From assembly GCA_000499405.2 (NCBI GenBank), contig HG738138.1:23961097-24025096 (forward strand): a stretch of DNA of 64,000 bases, read 5' to 3'. The position numbers and the translations under genes were made by a program. Source of the DNA: Onchocerca volvulus. Taxonomy: Eukaryota; Nematoda; Chromadorea; Rhabditida; Onchocercidae. Of the stretch, positions 1 through 12,400 are shown piece after piece (position 1 is the stretch's first letter; each line of letters opens with the position of its first letter). Below the pieces are notes generated by a model. The model did no database searches and was not told the origin of the DNA. It saw nothing but the letters and a program-made list of their open reading frames with translations.

Positions 1-763
1 AATATAACTTTTTATATCATTGATATCGCTGCAGGCAAAGCCGGAATCACAACGAATTCTGCAACCGATGCAATTATCCAACAGTACATCATCGTATAAG
101 AGAAAACAATCAAACTTTACAGTAAGTTTTTGAATGAAAGAACTTTTTTGCACTCAAAGAATGCATCAGAAGATTCAGAAAATTCAGAATCAGATGATTC
201 GTTCGTCATTTCTCGCCAAAATGTAAATTTTTTCATTCGCTTAAAAAATTTTGTAGCGCTAAAAAAATGATAGAATCAAAGAAGAGATCAAAAATCTGAA
301 AATACTTCGAGAAAAACTTGGAAAGCATTTTTATGAGATATGTAAAAAAAATAATGATATACTTATCATATATTTAGAATTCTCACTAAATCCTAGAAGA
401 TTTTTCTTCTGTTTGGAATTCTCAGAAAACTCCTGAAAAATTCTTAATTAAAAATTGGTTTAAAATTTTCTGAAACATTTAATTGTTAATTCGTAAATTC
501 TTAAACATGAAGAATTAAACATACTGTTTTTGTTTTCATGTTTGTAAAAGATTTTTTTTTAGAAACAGAATTATCAGATCAAGTATTACGAATTTACATT
601 ATGAATGTAAAATTTAGGTCAGATGAAATTGATTTCCAGTCAAATCATTATTTGTTCCATTTTACTTCCCGAACTTTTTATCATTGATATGATAAGAGAA
701 ATCGTTCTTTTCTAATTTCTTATCGATAATGCATTAATATGATCAATCAAACAATAATAGAAG

Positions 764-1445
764 ATGAGAAATATAAAATATAAGGAGGTGGCTGATCTTC
801 TGGATGAAATTGAAGAATTTGAAAATGGAACGCTGGAAATAAATGAATCCATTGCGCCGATACCAATAGCATCGTTTATTATGAGTCGAAATTCAAAATG
901 TAACAACAATGAACTTAAAGCTATACTAATTAAGGTAATGAGAAATGAAATCATTTAAATTTCCACACTCGATTAATTAATTTTAAAACACACAGATTTT
1001 ACTTTGTAAACCTTTTGTGCCCAAATGCAATTCTCTTTCCCAACGAATAATCTTATATTAAAAATTGTTTACTGAATAACTTTTCGTATGTTTAATTTCG
1101 AATTTTCGCTAAATTATAAATTAAAATTTGAAAATTTCTATCAAAAATCCTTTTGGAAGTTTAATTTCAATTTAGTAAAGCATGGAATTTTTTTGCTTAA
1201 AAAAAAAAAAAAAAAACCTCTTATTTATACGTTATATTAATGATTATTAATTAACAAAATTTGATCAATTTCTTAAAATCCGAAGTTGCAGAATATTGGA
1301 GAAGATTTGAATACAACAAAACGAATGATTCAATTAATAGCTAAAGCTAAATTTGGTGGTCATTTTAATGTAATCTGTTCCAAGCATAATTTTTCATTTC
1401 TGACCAATACAGAATTATTCTGTCAAGCTATCAAAGGTAATGTAA
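764..1445 (+). CDS. possible dynein light chain-like gene, two exons seen, ends unresolved
   Basis: Two plus-strand exons can be joined: about 764-931, ending ahead of a GTAATG donor, and about 1289-1445, entered after TTGCAG and left at a GTAAGT donor. The joined reading frame includes a stretch reading GGHFNVICSKHNFSF. This is spaced like the beta-strand region of LC8-type dynein light chains (a hydrophobic run followed by an asparagine-phenylalanine pair), preceded by a helix-like segment. LC8 proteins are small dimeric hub proteins of dynein. The similarity is weak and the N-terminal acidic segment is unlike LC8. The exon might be preceded by one at about 34-121, which is open in two frames and followed by GTAAGT. 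It might be followed by one at 3525-3622, which enters in phase and stops. Identity is uncertain. Confidence 0.3.
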
Positions 1446-3524
1446 GTTGTCATGCTTACAGATTATTTTTATAATTGTTTGATATGGATTGTTAGTTGGA
1501 TTCTGAATCTGGGATGTAGGTTGAATTCTGCTTTTATGATTCCCATCTTTCAAATTTGGGGTCATTTGGTCAGCATCTAATGAATAAAATGTACAAAGCT
1601 TTAAGCTTTTTTGAAATAATTGAAGAAAATTTGAATAAATCATCAGCACGATTAATTTAATTATTAGCCAAAGTTCAATTCATAATAATAAACTTCCATA
1701 TGAAAAGCAATTCGAGAAAAAATCCTATAAATCTTGAAACAACAAATTTTAAAAATATGCTACGACTGAAATACTGTATCATAATTAATTCTCAAATTCT
1801 TTCATTGGAAGCATCACGTAAACTTCATTCTATCTTTAACTGAATTCTACGTAAAATTTGCTGATTTTTTGTTTAAAAATGACCATGAAAAGCCCAAAAA
1901 AGCAAAAGTTTTGAAAATATAATTTTCGTTTTCTTGAAATTGCGGGATCAATAAACGAATTCAATGTTTTGAGCAATCAATGTTGAAATTATTTTGCACA
2001 AAAGGAGTCGAAAATTTTACGAAAAGTTTTAGAACCTTTCAATATTAACAAGTGTTAGCCTCAATTTGTAACAATTGTAATTTAGTGCAAGTGAAAATTA
2101 AGAATATTCCTTCAACAATATGCCAACACATGCGCCAATTAGCATGAAATGATATATATTTTACTAAACTTGTATTTTTCTTTCTTTTGATTTGAACAGA
2201 ATTATTAATAAAGTGCTTCATATAGATCTTACTAGTTTCCGCATGAGATGAATTCACGCTTTTTTCTTATCTAAAATTCCGTTTATATAATCGATACCAT
2301 TTAATAGTTTGGTACCAATAAATTATGAGGAATTTTGCAAAAAAAAATGAAATCAAGTTTGGGTTTTATATTTTGAATTTGATTAAAAAGAAACACAAAT
2401 CTATTTCGAAATAGATTAGTGCTTCTTTGTAGTCAAATTTTAAACATATTTTTTTTACAAAAGTCTATTTCAAAAGTTTCATATGTCTGAAATAACGAAT
2501 TACTGACTTCAGAAATTTATTATAATTGTGGGATGAAAATATGAGATACAACATAAGGTATAAATTCTATTTAGTAAACAATAAATCAAATACACACTTA
2601 TATGATAATCATATCGCAAACACTAGTCGTTTGACATATTTGAAATATTACTCAAATATCTATCTGATCAATTTTTGTTTAAATACTTTTTTCCGCTGTG
2701 AAAAAGATATAATTTTGGAAATTTGACAAAAAAACTCAATAATATGCTGAAAAATAAGTTGATAAATGAAAAATAAAAAAACGACAAATTTTTTTGCTAA
2801 ATATACTGATCAGAAACCAATTTAATATATTCAACAATTTACTTCACAAAAAAAAAAAAAAATCACATTGAACATAACTTCGAATTTTGAAAAGTTTTTG
2901 AAAAAAAATTTTGGCAAACTTTTTCTAAAATGAAAACCACCAAGTGAAGTTCTTACACAAAAGTAAACGTAAGAATTCTTATCAAATGGAACTCAGAGGA
3001 AAATTTCAAGTGTGATTTACTTTAAGCATTTAACTTCTTCATAAGCCAACAAGAAACAAGTTGCTTAATAATACACAACGGCTTATAAATATAATCAAAT
3101 GCCATACTCTTAGATATTCCTTAAAACTGTTGCATTCCTGATTCTAAGTTCTTCTGGCTAGATAACTATCTATTTTTCTCTTTACAAATCATGCAATAGA
3201 AACAGAAAAGTTTTCAAAGAAAATATATATATGAATTCTGCTGAGATTTCATAACCTAAATTACTCGTTGGAAAGAGTGAAATGAGATACGAACTATTTT
3301 ATTCTTCTGCGTCATAAGTAAATGGGAGATTCATGCAAAAAAAGTATCACTCATTCCTAAATGACCCAATATCTTGTAAAATTAATCGGACCAAAAGATA
3401 ATCAATAATTTCAATATTTTTGTTATATGCTTCCAAGAGTTGAAAGCAGTTTTTTTCAGCTATCAATTGAGATCGAAATTATGCGACCTTTTATTTCTAA
3501 TTTCTTTTTTTTTTAATTTATAGG
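1446..3524. other. intergenic or intronic AT-rich stretch, no gene seen
   Basis: No convincing exon chain was found here on either strand. Short open frames occur, but they lack splice context and recognisable residues. If the light-chain-like candidate continues to a last exon at 3525-3622, this stretch is its 2-kb intron. Otherwise it is spacer DNA with A/T homopolymers. Confidence 0.4.
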
Positions 3525-3599
3525 AAATTCGAAGTAATATTCATCCTGAACAAACAATGATACTAAGATATTTTGAAGTTGTTGCAAAAATAGGATCAA

Positions 3600-6242
3600 T
3601 CAGTACTCGAGTAGCTTATAAATAGCATCAATCATTAGTTTTAGTTTATCCTCACACAGATAATGTTTAGGCCAGAATTTCTTCGCTAGGATCGTTTTCA
3701 GCTCTAAAGCTAATATATCACATACCGCTACATCATTAGTAGCTGGATGAAATCCATCTTCGTCGATATTCGTCTGAATTTGTGCATCAACTAATCGCTG
3801 TTTTGTGCTTAACGATGATAATTGATTCTGGTTTGAGAAATCTGATGAACAATAATCATCTTTCTCCTGAAGACTGTTACTGGAGTTGTTTCCGACTGCA
3901 TTTGAAAGCATCTGTTGCAATAGTAAGTTTAGATAAACGTTCATCGCTGAAGCACTATTGCCATCAGTTATACCATTAGAAATCAGTTGTAAGAATTGAC
4001 TGAATTGTTCAGATCTCTGAACAGAATCAGGTCGAAACGAAGATGATAAACTATTAACAGATTCTTCTCCAATACTTCCGTTATCTTCTTCTTGTTTCAT
4101 TTTCAACTGACTATTATAATCCATTACCTGAAAATCTCTAAATCAATAACACAACGAACGAAACTAAAGTATCAATATGAGTGAGGTAATGTATATAGCT
4201 CAGTACAAATAATAAAATCGGACTTACTGAATTCTACTCCACTGAATGATTCATAATTAAATAGAATACATATGAAATATATGGAATGACAAAACTTAAT
4301 CAATTCTGAATCACCTAGAAGGTAAAATATTTTTGAAACATTTGAAATATTTTATAAAATATAATTTTTATCAAAAAGCAAACAACAAGGAATAAGACAA
4401 ATGCCAACAGATACTTTTCAAATTCTAATATCTCATTGGAATTGAAATTTAATTAAATTTACTTACATGAGAAAGTGGATTCTCAAATTATTTACTAAAA
4501 ATTAATGATACTTTTCAAACTGAATAGGCTTTTTGAAAAAATTATTTTTTATAAAACAACATTTTCACATCTTCTTTATTTTTATCTAGTGCTGCTGGTG
4601 CACTTTTTTTTCATCAAGTTGGGATGGCAGAAAAAAAGTCCCGAACCTGATGTTTTGCTGATAAAAAACCATTTCGGTTGGACAATTCTTGCTGCTTTTG
4701 CCGATTCCAATAACGCTGAATGTATCTAAAAGAAAGTGATCAATTCTGTGCACCGTGCTGCACTTATACAAAACCAATGAATTATCCCAATCTCAACTTC
4801 TCAGAATCTTTGTTTCATTTAAGTAGAAAAATTAAATTAGGTAATTTTGCCTAAGGCATTAAACTCCACCTTATCTCGCCGCTCCGCATTGAATCGTTAC
4901 ACTATCTGTTGTCTCTTAATATTTAGATAATTTCACTTCGTTATTCCGTTAAAAGTTATATTTGTTTTATTAGAAACAAAAAAAAAAACTTTTTGTTAGA
5001 AAATACTGAATGGAAACAAAGAGAAATATTATACCGCCTTTCAGCAGCATAACTCGTTTTAGTAGATTCACAAACAACATGATATTGCATTTCGAGATCC
5101 CGAGCTTTCTGGATTATTTGAGATGGTGAAACATTACCTTTCTGAGCCAATTCTCGAAGCAACGTACGCCTTCGTCGCTTCTAAATAAATGCTAAAAATT
5201 ATTCACAAAATATGAAATTTAAAAAGAAAAAAAGCTACTTATAAATGCAAACAATCATGAAGTAGTCATAAATAACGATTAAATAAACATTCATAAATTA
5301 TAATAAAAAAAAAAGTTCAATTTCATAAAAGAGACTAACAAATTCGGCATCAAAATTTGGTTCATGAATGTGTTCGCTAACAATTCTCACATTTGTATCA
5401 TTGTAATCACTATGCAGACGTCCTTTGCATCTCTTTTTGATGCATCTAAAGAAAAGTAAAAAAAAATAACAAAATTATTTCTCTTAGAGATTCAATTAGA
5501 TATCGAAAGCATAAAATGCTAATAGGTCAGCATATTATAAACAATGCTAATAAGCCAAGTTTTTATATATAACGCTAATAAGCTAAGTGCATTATATAAA
5601 TATTCATAAGCTAAGTTTAATTTAAAGATTACTTTCAAATGATTACCGATAAGCTTTTAAATTACGTGCTCGATCAACTCGAACTTGACGATGCTCATAA
5701 CCTTTGAATATGATCAATGGTCGCCCTCTGGCGGTTATATCCAACGAAAATGACGATGTTCCTGCGATTGATCCCTTAGTCTCTTCATTCTCGCTGAAAT
5801 TATTCGTAATACAATAACAATAAACGAAAATTTCCCAGTTTGCGAAATATTTAAATGTAGGAGGAAAAAACTATTCTGTAATCAGGAAGTAGCCAAGTTC
5901 AAGTAGTATTGTGAACTAAATAAACAATAATGAGCCTAATTTCGTCAACAATGCAAATAATTCAACGACTTAGGCTACTAAAAAGTGGTCAAAGGTCAAG
6001 AAGGCTAACAAGCATTTGTTTGACCCATAGTGGCATATTTGTAAAAATAACCTGCTACAATAAAGTCTGAATAATGACTAGAATTTGTTTTATAAATATT
6101 CATGATAAAAATCTGAAGCAGTATTCTCCATATATTATGATAAATGTTATCAGTGATTTGAATAAGTAAAAAGAAAAAGAGATAAAGAGATAAAACCGCA
6201 CCCCTCTGCAGGATAACTGAGATTCGACTTGTCTGTTGGCAT
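3600..6242 (-). CDS. FLYWCH-type zinc-finger protein
   Basis: Minus-strand exons are 5647-5793, 5340-5445, 5035-5181 and 3600-4137 (stop TGA), joined in phase. A plausible first exon is 6202-6242, starting with MPTDKSNLSYP, but its donor (GTGCGG) is weak, so the start is uncertain. The second and third exons encode one FLYWCH finger: a GRPLIIFKGYEHRQ strand, then RCIKKRCKGRLH supplying C-x4-C, and EHIHEP supplying H-x-H. FLYWCH fingers bind DNA or protein, and nematode FLH proteins are transcriptional repressors. The usual tryptophan just before the first cysteine is arginine here. The 174-residue C-terminal exon is rich in Ser, Asn and Gln and has no domain I recognise. The predicted protein is about 325 residues. 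The family call is fairly sure; orthology to FLH-1/2/3 is inference. Confidence 0.7.
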
Positions 6243-6736
6243 CAGTGCTTGCGAAATTGACGTGCGGCTTCAAATACGTGAAAATTTGAATTTGAATCTT
6301 GAAATATTTTCTTGGCTGGCTTGCAATTATTCCTCTAAGTTGTTATCAATTTATTTTCCAAATGGCTTGAATGATAAGAAAAACGCGAAGATCACCGTTG
6401 AATCGTTCAAATTCGAATTCATTAGTTGTTTATTAATTGCAACTGACGTAATATGTCAGATACTTAAATGTGATGTGTGTATATATCAATCAAGTATAAA
6501 ATTTAAAAAAAACTTTTGACAAAGTTATGCACCTACAATTTACACATGATTTATGAACGACTTATTTTAAAAAGAAAAAACGAAATCATGTGCTCTTTTT
6601 TTTAAGCCAAATGTTTTGTGTTAATTTTTGTAAATTCTTACAAAAATATTTCTTTGGCATATTCCTGCTATTAACCTATCAAACTTTGACCTCTTCTGTC
6701 GCTTCTTCTCACATCTTTTATTTTTTCTTTTTCTGT

Positions 6737-6740
<4 letters not shown>

Positions 6741-6800
<60 letters not shown>
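6741..6800. repeat. CT dinucleotide microsatellite, 30 units
   Basis: The stretch is an uninterrupted run of CT for 60 nt, read directly. A short open frame that translates it as Ser-Leu repeats is not a gene. Confidence 0.97.
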
Positions 6801-6802
<2 letters not shown>

Positions 6803-7355
6803 TATCGTACTTGATGAAGGTTGCTGACATTTGAAAAATTTCTTCAGATTGAATGAAATCGTTTAAATCACGAAGTTATTGATGAAACAGTTGCGGGTCA
6901 ACTCTCCACACTCTCCTAGGTTATATGATCGATCGGTTTGTTTATTCATCAAACTCTTTATGAATACAAAGGTAAGCTCCTATTTCAAACAATGTTATGG
7001 AGCAGTGCTGATAAAACAAATAACAGTACAGATACTACTATCTGTCCGTATTATCAAAACACAGGTAAATATCAAAATGACAAGCCAAACGACACAATTT
7101 TTCTTGTGGAGCAATTCAAAATGTAACGAAAAAAAAACGATTGATATCATTCTTGCGGTGCAATTCCAACAAGTTGAATTTGCAGAAGTGCAGAAATGCT
7201 GAGTAAGATATGAATATACAGTTGTAAAGTAACTTACATTTACTGACAATCACCTGTGTATTACTTACTTTTACTAAGAATCAATCAAACTGTAAAAGAT
7301 TAAAGATATTCTTTGATTTCCTAGAAATTTTTTGAAATCAATTTAACTATCGAAT

Positions 7356-7482
7356 GGTAACTATCGAGCGATCACAGCCAACTATCAAATGGTACCGAAC
7401 AATCGCAGGTAACTATCGAGTGATCGCAGCCAACTATCAAATGGTAGCGAACAATCGCAGGTAACTATCGAGCGATCGCAGG
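7356..7482. repeat. 52-bp tandem repeat, about 2.4 copies
   Basis: Units begin with GGTAACTATCGAG at 7356, 7408 and 7460. Each unit contains an alternating CAACTATCAAATGGTA block and an AATCGCAG block. Within a unit the motif ACTATCRA occurs twice, so the repeat may itself derive from a shorter ~26-bp unit. Confidence 0.85.
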
Positions 7483-7890
7483 TTACTTATTTCGAAATCT
7501 ATATTCTTAACTTATATTTGAATTTTTTGAAGAAAAATTTGACTACAAAATAGTTTTGATTACATAGCTATCGAACAACAGCAATGTGTCTCACCTACAG
7601 AAGCTGTGAAGAGATACATCGCATTCCTCGGACAGACCAAACCGGATTATATCACGATGTTAAATAAAATGCAATACGATATTACTACTACTATTACCAT
7701 TATTCACTCTTACATTACATTTGCATATTTACAATTTACGAGTATTGTCTTTCAGAATCTACGAATTCGTTTCCGGAAAATGGAAAAGTTGTAAATAAAA
7801 AGGAATGAGGCGCGAGACGATTAATAGTGGACGATTCTGTAACTAACAGGTTTAGTTTCTCAATGATGTCGTTTGCATGCAGGATGGATG

Positions 7891-7916
7891 CAAGCATGCA
7901 TGCATGCATGCATGCA
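7891..7916. repeat. GCAT tetranucleotide microsatellite
   Basis: This is a run of GCAT/ATGC units, self-complementary and able to form a cruciform. A shorter ATGC run also occurs near 42870 at the left edge of the right-hand duplicate block. Confidence 0.9.
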
Positions 7917-8164
7917 AGCAAAATGAGCCTCAGTTTCAGGATAATTCACGAATAACGAGTAAAATAATAGCGGGGTAAAATTGACGTCACATCGTGCTTG
8001 CTTGGAAAATGGTTGAAGTAGAAGTAGAACGGGTACAGAGGAAAGCTGTTGAAGGAAGGAAGAGTTGTTCAAGGGTGGGAGAAGCGCAGTTGTGTCATCA
8101 TGAGCAGGTGCTCCCGGCTCCTCCATCGTATCACAGATTCTGTGTCCTGGCAAATGAAAAGCGA

Positions 8165-8292
8165 AAGAAGTGCCAGAGAGAGAAAGAAAGAAATAAAATG
8201 AAGAACATTTGCGCCAACGTAGAGACATGAAAAGCGAGGGAAGGGTCAGAGAAAGAAAGAAGGAGAGAAATGAAGAACATTTGCGCCAATGT
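8165..8292. repeat. 72-bp purine-rich tandem duplication
   Basis: A GAGARAGAAAGAA tract followed by GAAGAACATTTGCGCCAA occurs at about 8200 and again at about 8272. The two copies differ by a few bases. Confidence 0.75.
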
Positions 8293-8817
8293 AACAGAGA
8301 ACAAGCAACAGCGTCGTCAAGGGTAATGAATGGAGCGCATATGTCAATAACAGTGGTGGTGCAGCAGGGAAAGAACTATTTGGTGGATGGATGCGCATTT
8401 TGCCCTTCCTATCCATCTCTCTCTCTCTCCCTCTCTCCAGTCACCTTTAACCTTTGGACATTCGTCATGTGTCATATTATCCTGTGTCGTATCATCCTAT
8501 GTCATTTGCGCCCATTCTTGTCGGATTCGTAGGAAAGGGGAACATAGAAAAATATCAGACGATGACGATAGATAATTACGCCATTGTCATCATCGTCCAT
8601 TGATGGCGCCCCAAGTGAATTCCACCATGGACTTTACGATCTCTGATCCAAAAAAAGCCTTCAAAAGCCTAAATTTTCCTTAAATCAATTGTAACGCTCA
8701 TAACTGACTCAAGCATTGCCTTCTCGCTTCTCTTCCCAACATCTCATTAAAACTTTAGTAGAATTGTTCTTTTGAAGGAATTAAACGATACATATATATT
8801 CTGGTCGTATGAAATTG

Positions 8818-9055
8818 CGACATACATGCACAGTTCAAAGGCCATTTTATTCCTACGGTATTGGGAAATTTACGTGCGAAATTTGCTTTTATGAAATTCA
8901 CGTCAAACTCTTACGAAATTCCTCATAGTCGTATATTCGTTAACATGCAATAATTATATGACGTGATATTCTCACGACATACGTGCACATTTCAAAAGCC
9001 ATTTCACTCCTATGGTATTGTGAAATAATTTTGCATGCAAAATTTGCTTACATCA
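8818..9055. repeat. spaced direct duplication, about 157 bp apart
   Basis: The segment starting CGACATACATGCACA at 8818 is repeated with changes from 8975. Both contain a GCCATTT..TCCTA.GGTATTG core and a downstream AAATTTGCTT. The copies are clearly diverged, so the event is old. No coding potential is seen. Confidence 0.7.
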
Positions 9056-9452
9056 AACTCTTTCTCTCTCATTTGTATCTGTGAAATGCGACTATCAATA
9101 TATTGTGATAGAGTGATAATGTTGAATAAATACCTCAGAAGAGTAGAGAGAGCAAAATTATTGATGAAGCTTGATACACAAAAATGAAATCTTCCTGTAA
9201 TTTGATTTTGATATAGATCATGATGAATCTATTTTTGATTCTGAATGGATCAAGATGAACCTCAACTGGAGAAATGGATTTTTTTGTGCAATTTCACTTT
9301 TTTTTTTTATTTTACATTTATCATGGTTAAGTCAATGAAAAGATCAATTCCTCTATGATTTAATCCAGAATTGTGCATGTACAACAAACAATTATTTCTG
9401 CTGAAATTTGGAATATAAAAGTCAGGTCAGCGGAATTGTCCTTCGAGTAGCA

Positions 9453-12400
9453 TCAGGATAAATCCAAGAGATATTCAGTTTTTGGCTCTTCCGTTACCTC
9501 TATCGTACCATTCTCTTCCTCTTCTTCTTCTTCATCTAATCGACCGCTAGTATTGTATCGATGAACGATCTGTTCAGAAAAGTTACCATTAATATTTTTG
9601 GTATAAAGCTTATCAATTATATCTAAATATTCCAAATGCGTTAATAATTTAAGTCATTGAAAAAATTTCAAACATATCCATCATTTATTTTTAAAAAGAT
9701 TAAAAATAAATGATAGCATATTTTTATTCCCAACAATATCACCGATTTCTACGAATGGAATAAAAATAGTGAAAAAGGTCTATCAAATTGTGATAACAAT
9801 GATAATATAATCATGAAAATAACTAGTAGTAATCATAATAATAATATTATTATGATAGCATACTTGCTCGAGATCAACATCAATCGGAAATAATCCATTT
9901 GCTTCAGAAATAGCATCTCGACATTCTGCGTGTGTTTTCATCATAGCTCTTACAAAATTTGACAATTGGATGCCAATATCTTGCACTATAAATACATCAG
10001 CATAATTTACATCTAATTATTATGAATTAATTATAAAAATCGTTAAAACTGCTCTAAAAAAAAATCTTTAGAAATTTCGCAAGAAAAAACAAACGATTTG
10101 TTTCCTTAAATTTTTTTTTTTTTTTTTTTGCTTACAACTTTGAGTGGTTAAACTCTAAAGCATTATCCATTCTGTATAATTTGATATTAATGTAAAGTTG
10201 TAAAATATGCAAACCATGTTTCTGATCCAATAATTCTAACTTTTCCATAACATCCTTCCGTAATTTCATGAATTTTTCATGACTATACTGTCGGCAACGT
10301 AGCATTAACCTGAAAAATCGCAAATAAATATGGACAATAGGATTAAATTTCTAAAGATTTCACCAGCTGTGGCAATTTTCTATATAATAGTTTAGAAAAT
10401 CGGAAATTTCTATTGATGGAGGGATGGTTTTTTTGAATGGTTGAAAATTTCAGATTATATCATTTAATCTTTTTTTTAATGCCAATCATTCACAAGAATG
10501 TTAATAATAAATTATTATTAAAAATCGATTGAGCCATTAAGATGGTCATAATTTCTCATGAAAAAAATATATAAACCAGTATAAATTTGGGAAAAATACA
10601 CCATTATAGGAAAATGAACGGAAAATATACAGGTAATTATCCATTTCATAGATACCAACCTGTATTCATAATTACCCGTTTCAACACGATACAAAGTTTC
10701 ATCAAAACTGACTGCTTCTGCTTCTTCATCATCCATTTCTTTCAATTTTAAACAAAATGACAAATATTCAAATTTAGCATCTAAATATTTTTTCAAAGTT
10801 AATCTTGTATCTGGAATTGCCTTTTCGACGAATGTTTTCAAATCATGTACAATTGGATGCAAACTTTTCACTAATCTGAAATTTAAAATATTTGAAATTC
10901 ATTTAAATTGTAATGTTTATGTGAAAAGTAGGAATTTCAACAAAATTAAAAAAAGTGTTAGAGGAAGATATCCAAAATTATTGCATGAAATTCATAACAA
11001 AAAAAAAGCGCAGATTGAGCAAAATAAGGATCGGTAATTAATCTATGACCAATTGCGTAAATTATTAGGTCATAATTGACATTAGTAATGATATCGATCA
11101 TTATTATTGGAATTACTTGAAAACGAATTATATGATGTTTAAATTGTTGGAATAACTTATTTCATTTTTTCAATTCATTACCGATTTTAATGCATCAGAA
11201 AAAAAAAATTTTTTTTTTCTTGAATAAAACATTTAGGTAAGAAGTCATCGCCTAAAATGCTAATTCATATGTAATTCAAATGCAACTGATATAGTTCAAT
11301 TCAAAATAATATTTGCTTTGTAATTTCCTCTTTTTCTCTTTTGACTTTTCATGTAAAGAAATTAAAATGATGACTGGAATTAAGAATTATGAATAGAATT
11401 AGAATTAGAATGGAATTAGAATTATGAATAGAATTAATAGAATTATCGTTCCGAATTAAAATGATACATAGAATTAGCTTCAAAATTAATTCTAAACAAA
11501 ACAATCTTTTGGATATAAAATTTCAAGAAAAAAAAAAAAGCAATAAAATGAATGATTGACTTTATGGTATGCTTTTCGAGAGTTCGATGTGTTTTGCCAA
11601 ATGTTGACAATGCTTCATTGGTTGTCGTAGAGCTTTCTCGTGCTGCTATTTCGCAGAATAAATCACCAAATTCTAGAAAAAAATTATAGAATATAACTTT
11701 TCAAAGATACATAATGCTTAATTCTGATAGATTACTTTATATTTGTCAAATGTGGAGTTTTCTTTTTTTTTTGTTTGAATTTATGCTTTATTATTATTCT
11801 TCTTTTTCAGCAATTTCTGTCACAGTTTGTCAGAAAATATCACTTCTTCAAGTCATTTTATACAATTGGTAACCAAAAAAATCTTCATGGCTTTTAGAAC
11901 TAATAGGCAATGAAAACATAACTGTCACGATTTTGGTAGAAAAAAGCGAAACTTTTAAATTTGTCAATTCTTCAAAAAAAAAAAAAGAAAAGTACAAATG
12001 TCAACTCTGCAAAAGTACTGAAAACGACAGAAATAATTAAAATGAAGCATTTTACAGAAATACACAATGAAAAACAAATTTCAATAGTCATATTCTATGT
12101 CATTGCATAAAAAATTCCTACATTTCAAAAAATCTAGTTTTTTCATCTTTTTTTTATTCAATAACGCTGACATTCGGGAAAATTTTTCTGGTGGCCATTG
12201 AATTATTTCTTATTATTATGATATATAGAGAACTGAAAAGTGTCAACTTGAAGATTGTTAAAACTACTTAACTTCTTGAAATAAAATTTAGATGTTTTTA
12301 AATTTACATATTATTTAAAATTAAGATGAACTAAAATGGAATTTATTATGGGTGGTTAACTAGAACAAAAAAAGATCCTCATTGACGTGAAAAGTATTAT

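Larger units (their letters stand above)
6243..9452. other. repeat-rich intergenic region without a supported gene
   Basis: This 3.2-kb gap separates the FLYWCH gene from PICK1. It carries a long CT run, a 52-bp tandem repeat, a GCAT run, a 72-bp purine-rich duplication and a 157-bp spaced duplication, each listed separately. Its open frames (for example around 6590-6814 and 7860-8532) are low-complexity translations of these repeats and show no splice structure or family motif. Confidence 0.6.

Noticed and set aside
6590..6814. 74-codon plus-strand open frame
   Set aside because: Its end is the CT microsatellite read as Ser-Leu, with no splice context and no family features.
7860..8532. Overlapping open frames of about 60-120 codons on both strands
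   Set aside because: They translate low-complexity GCAT and purine repeats, and no motif or exon structure was found.
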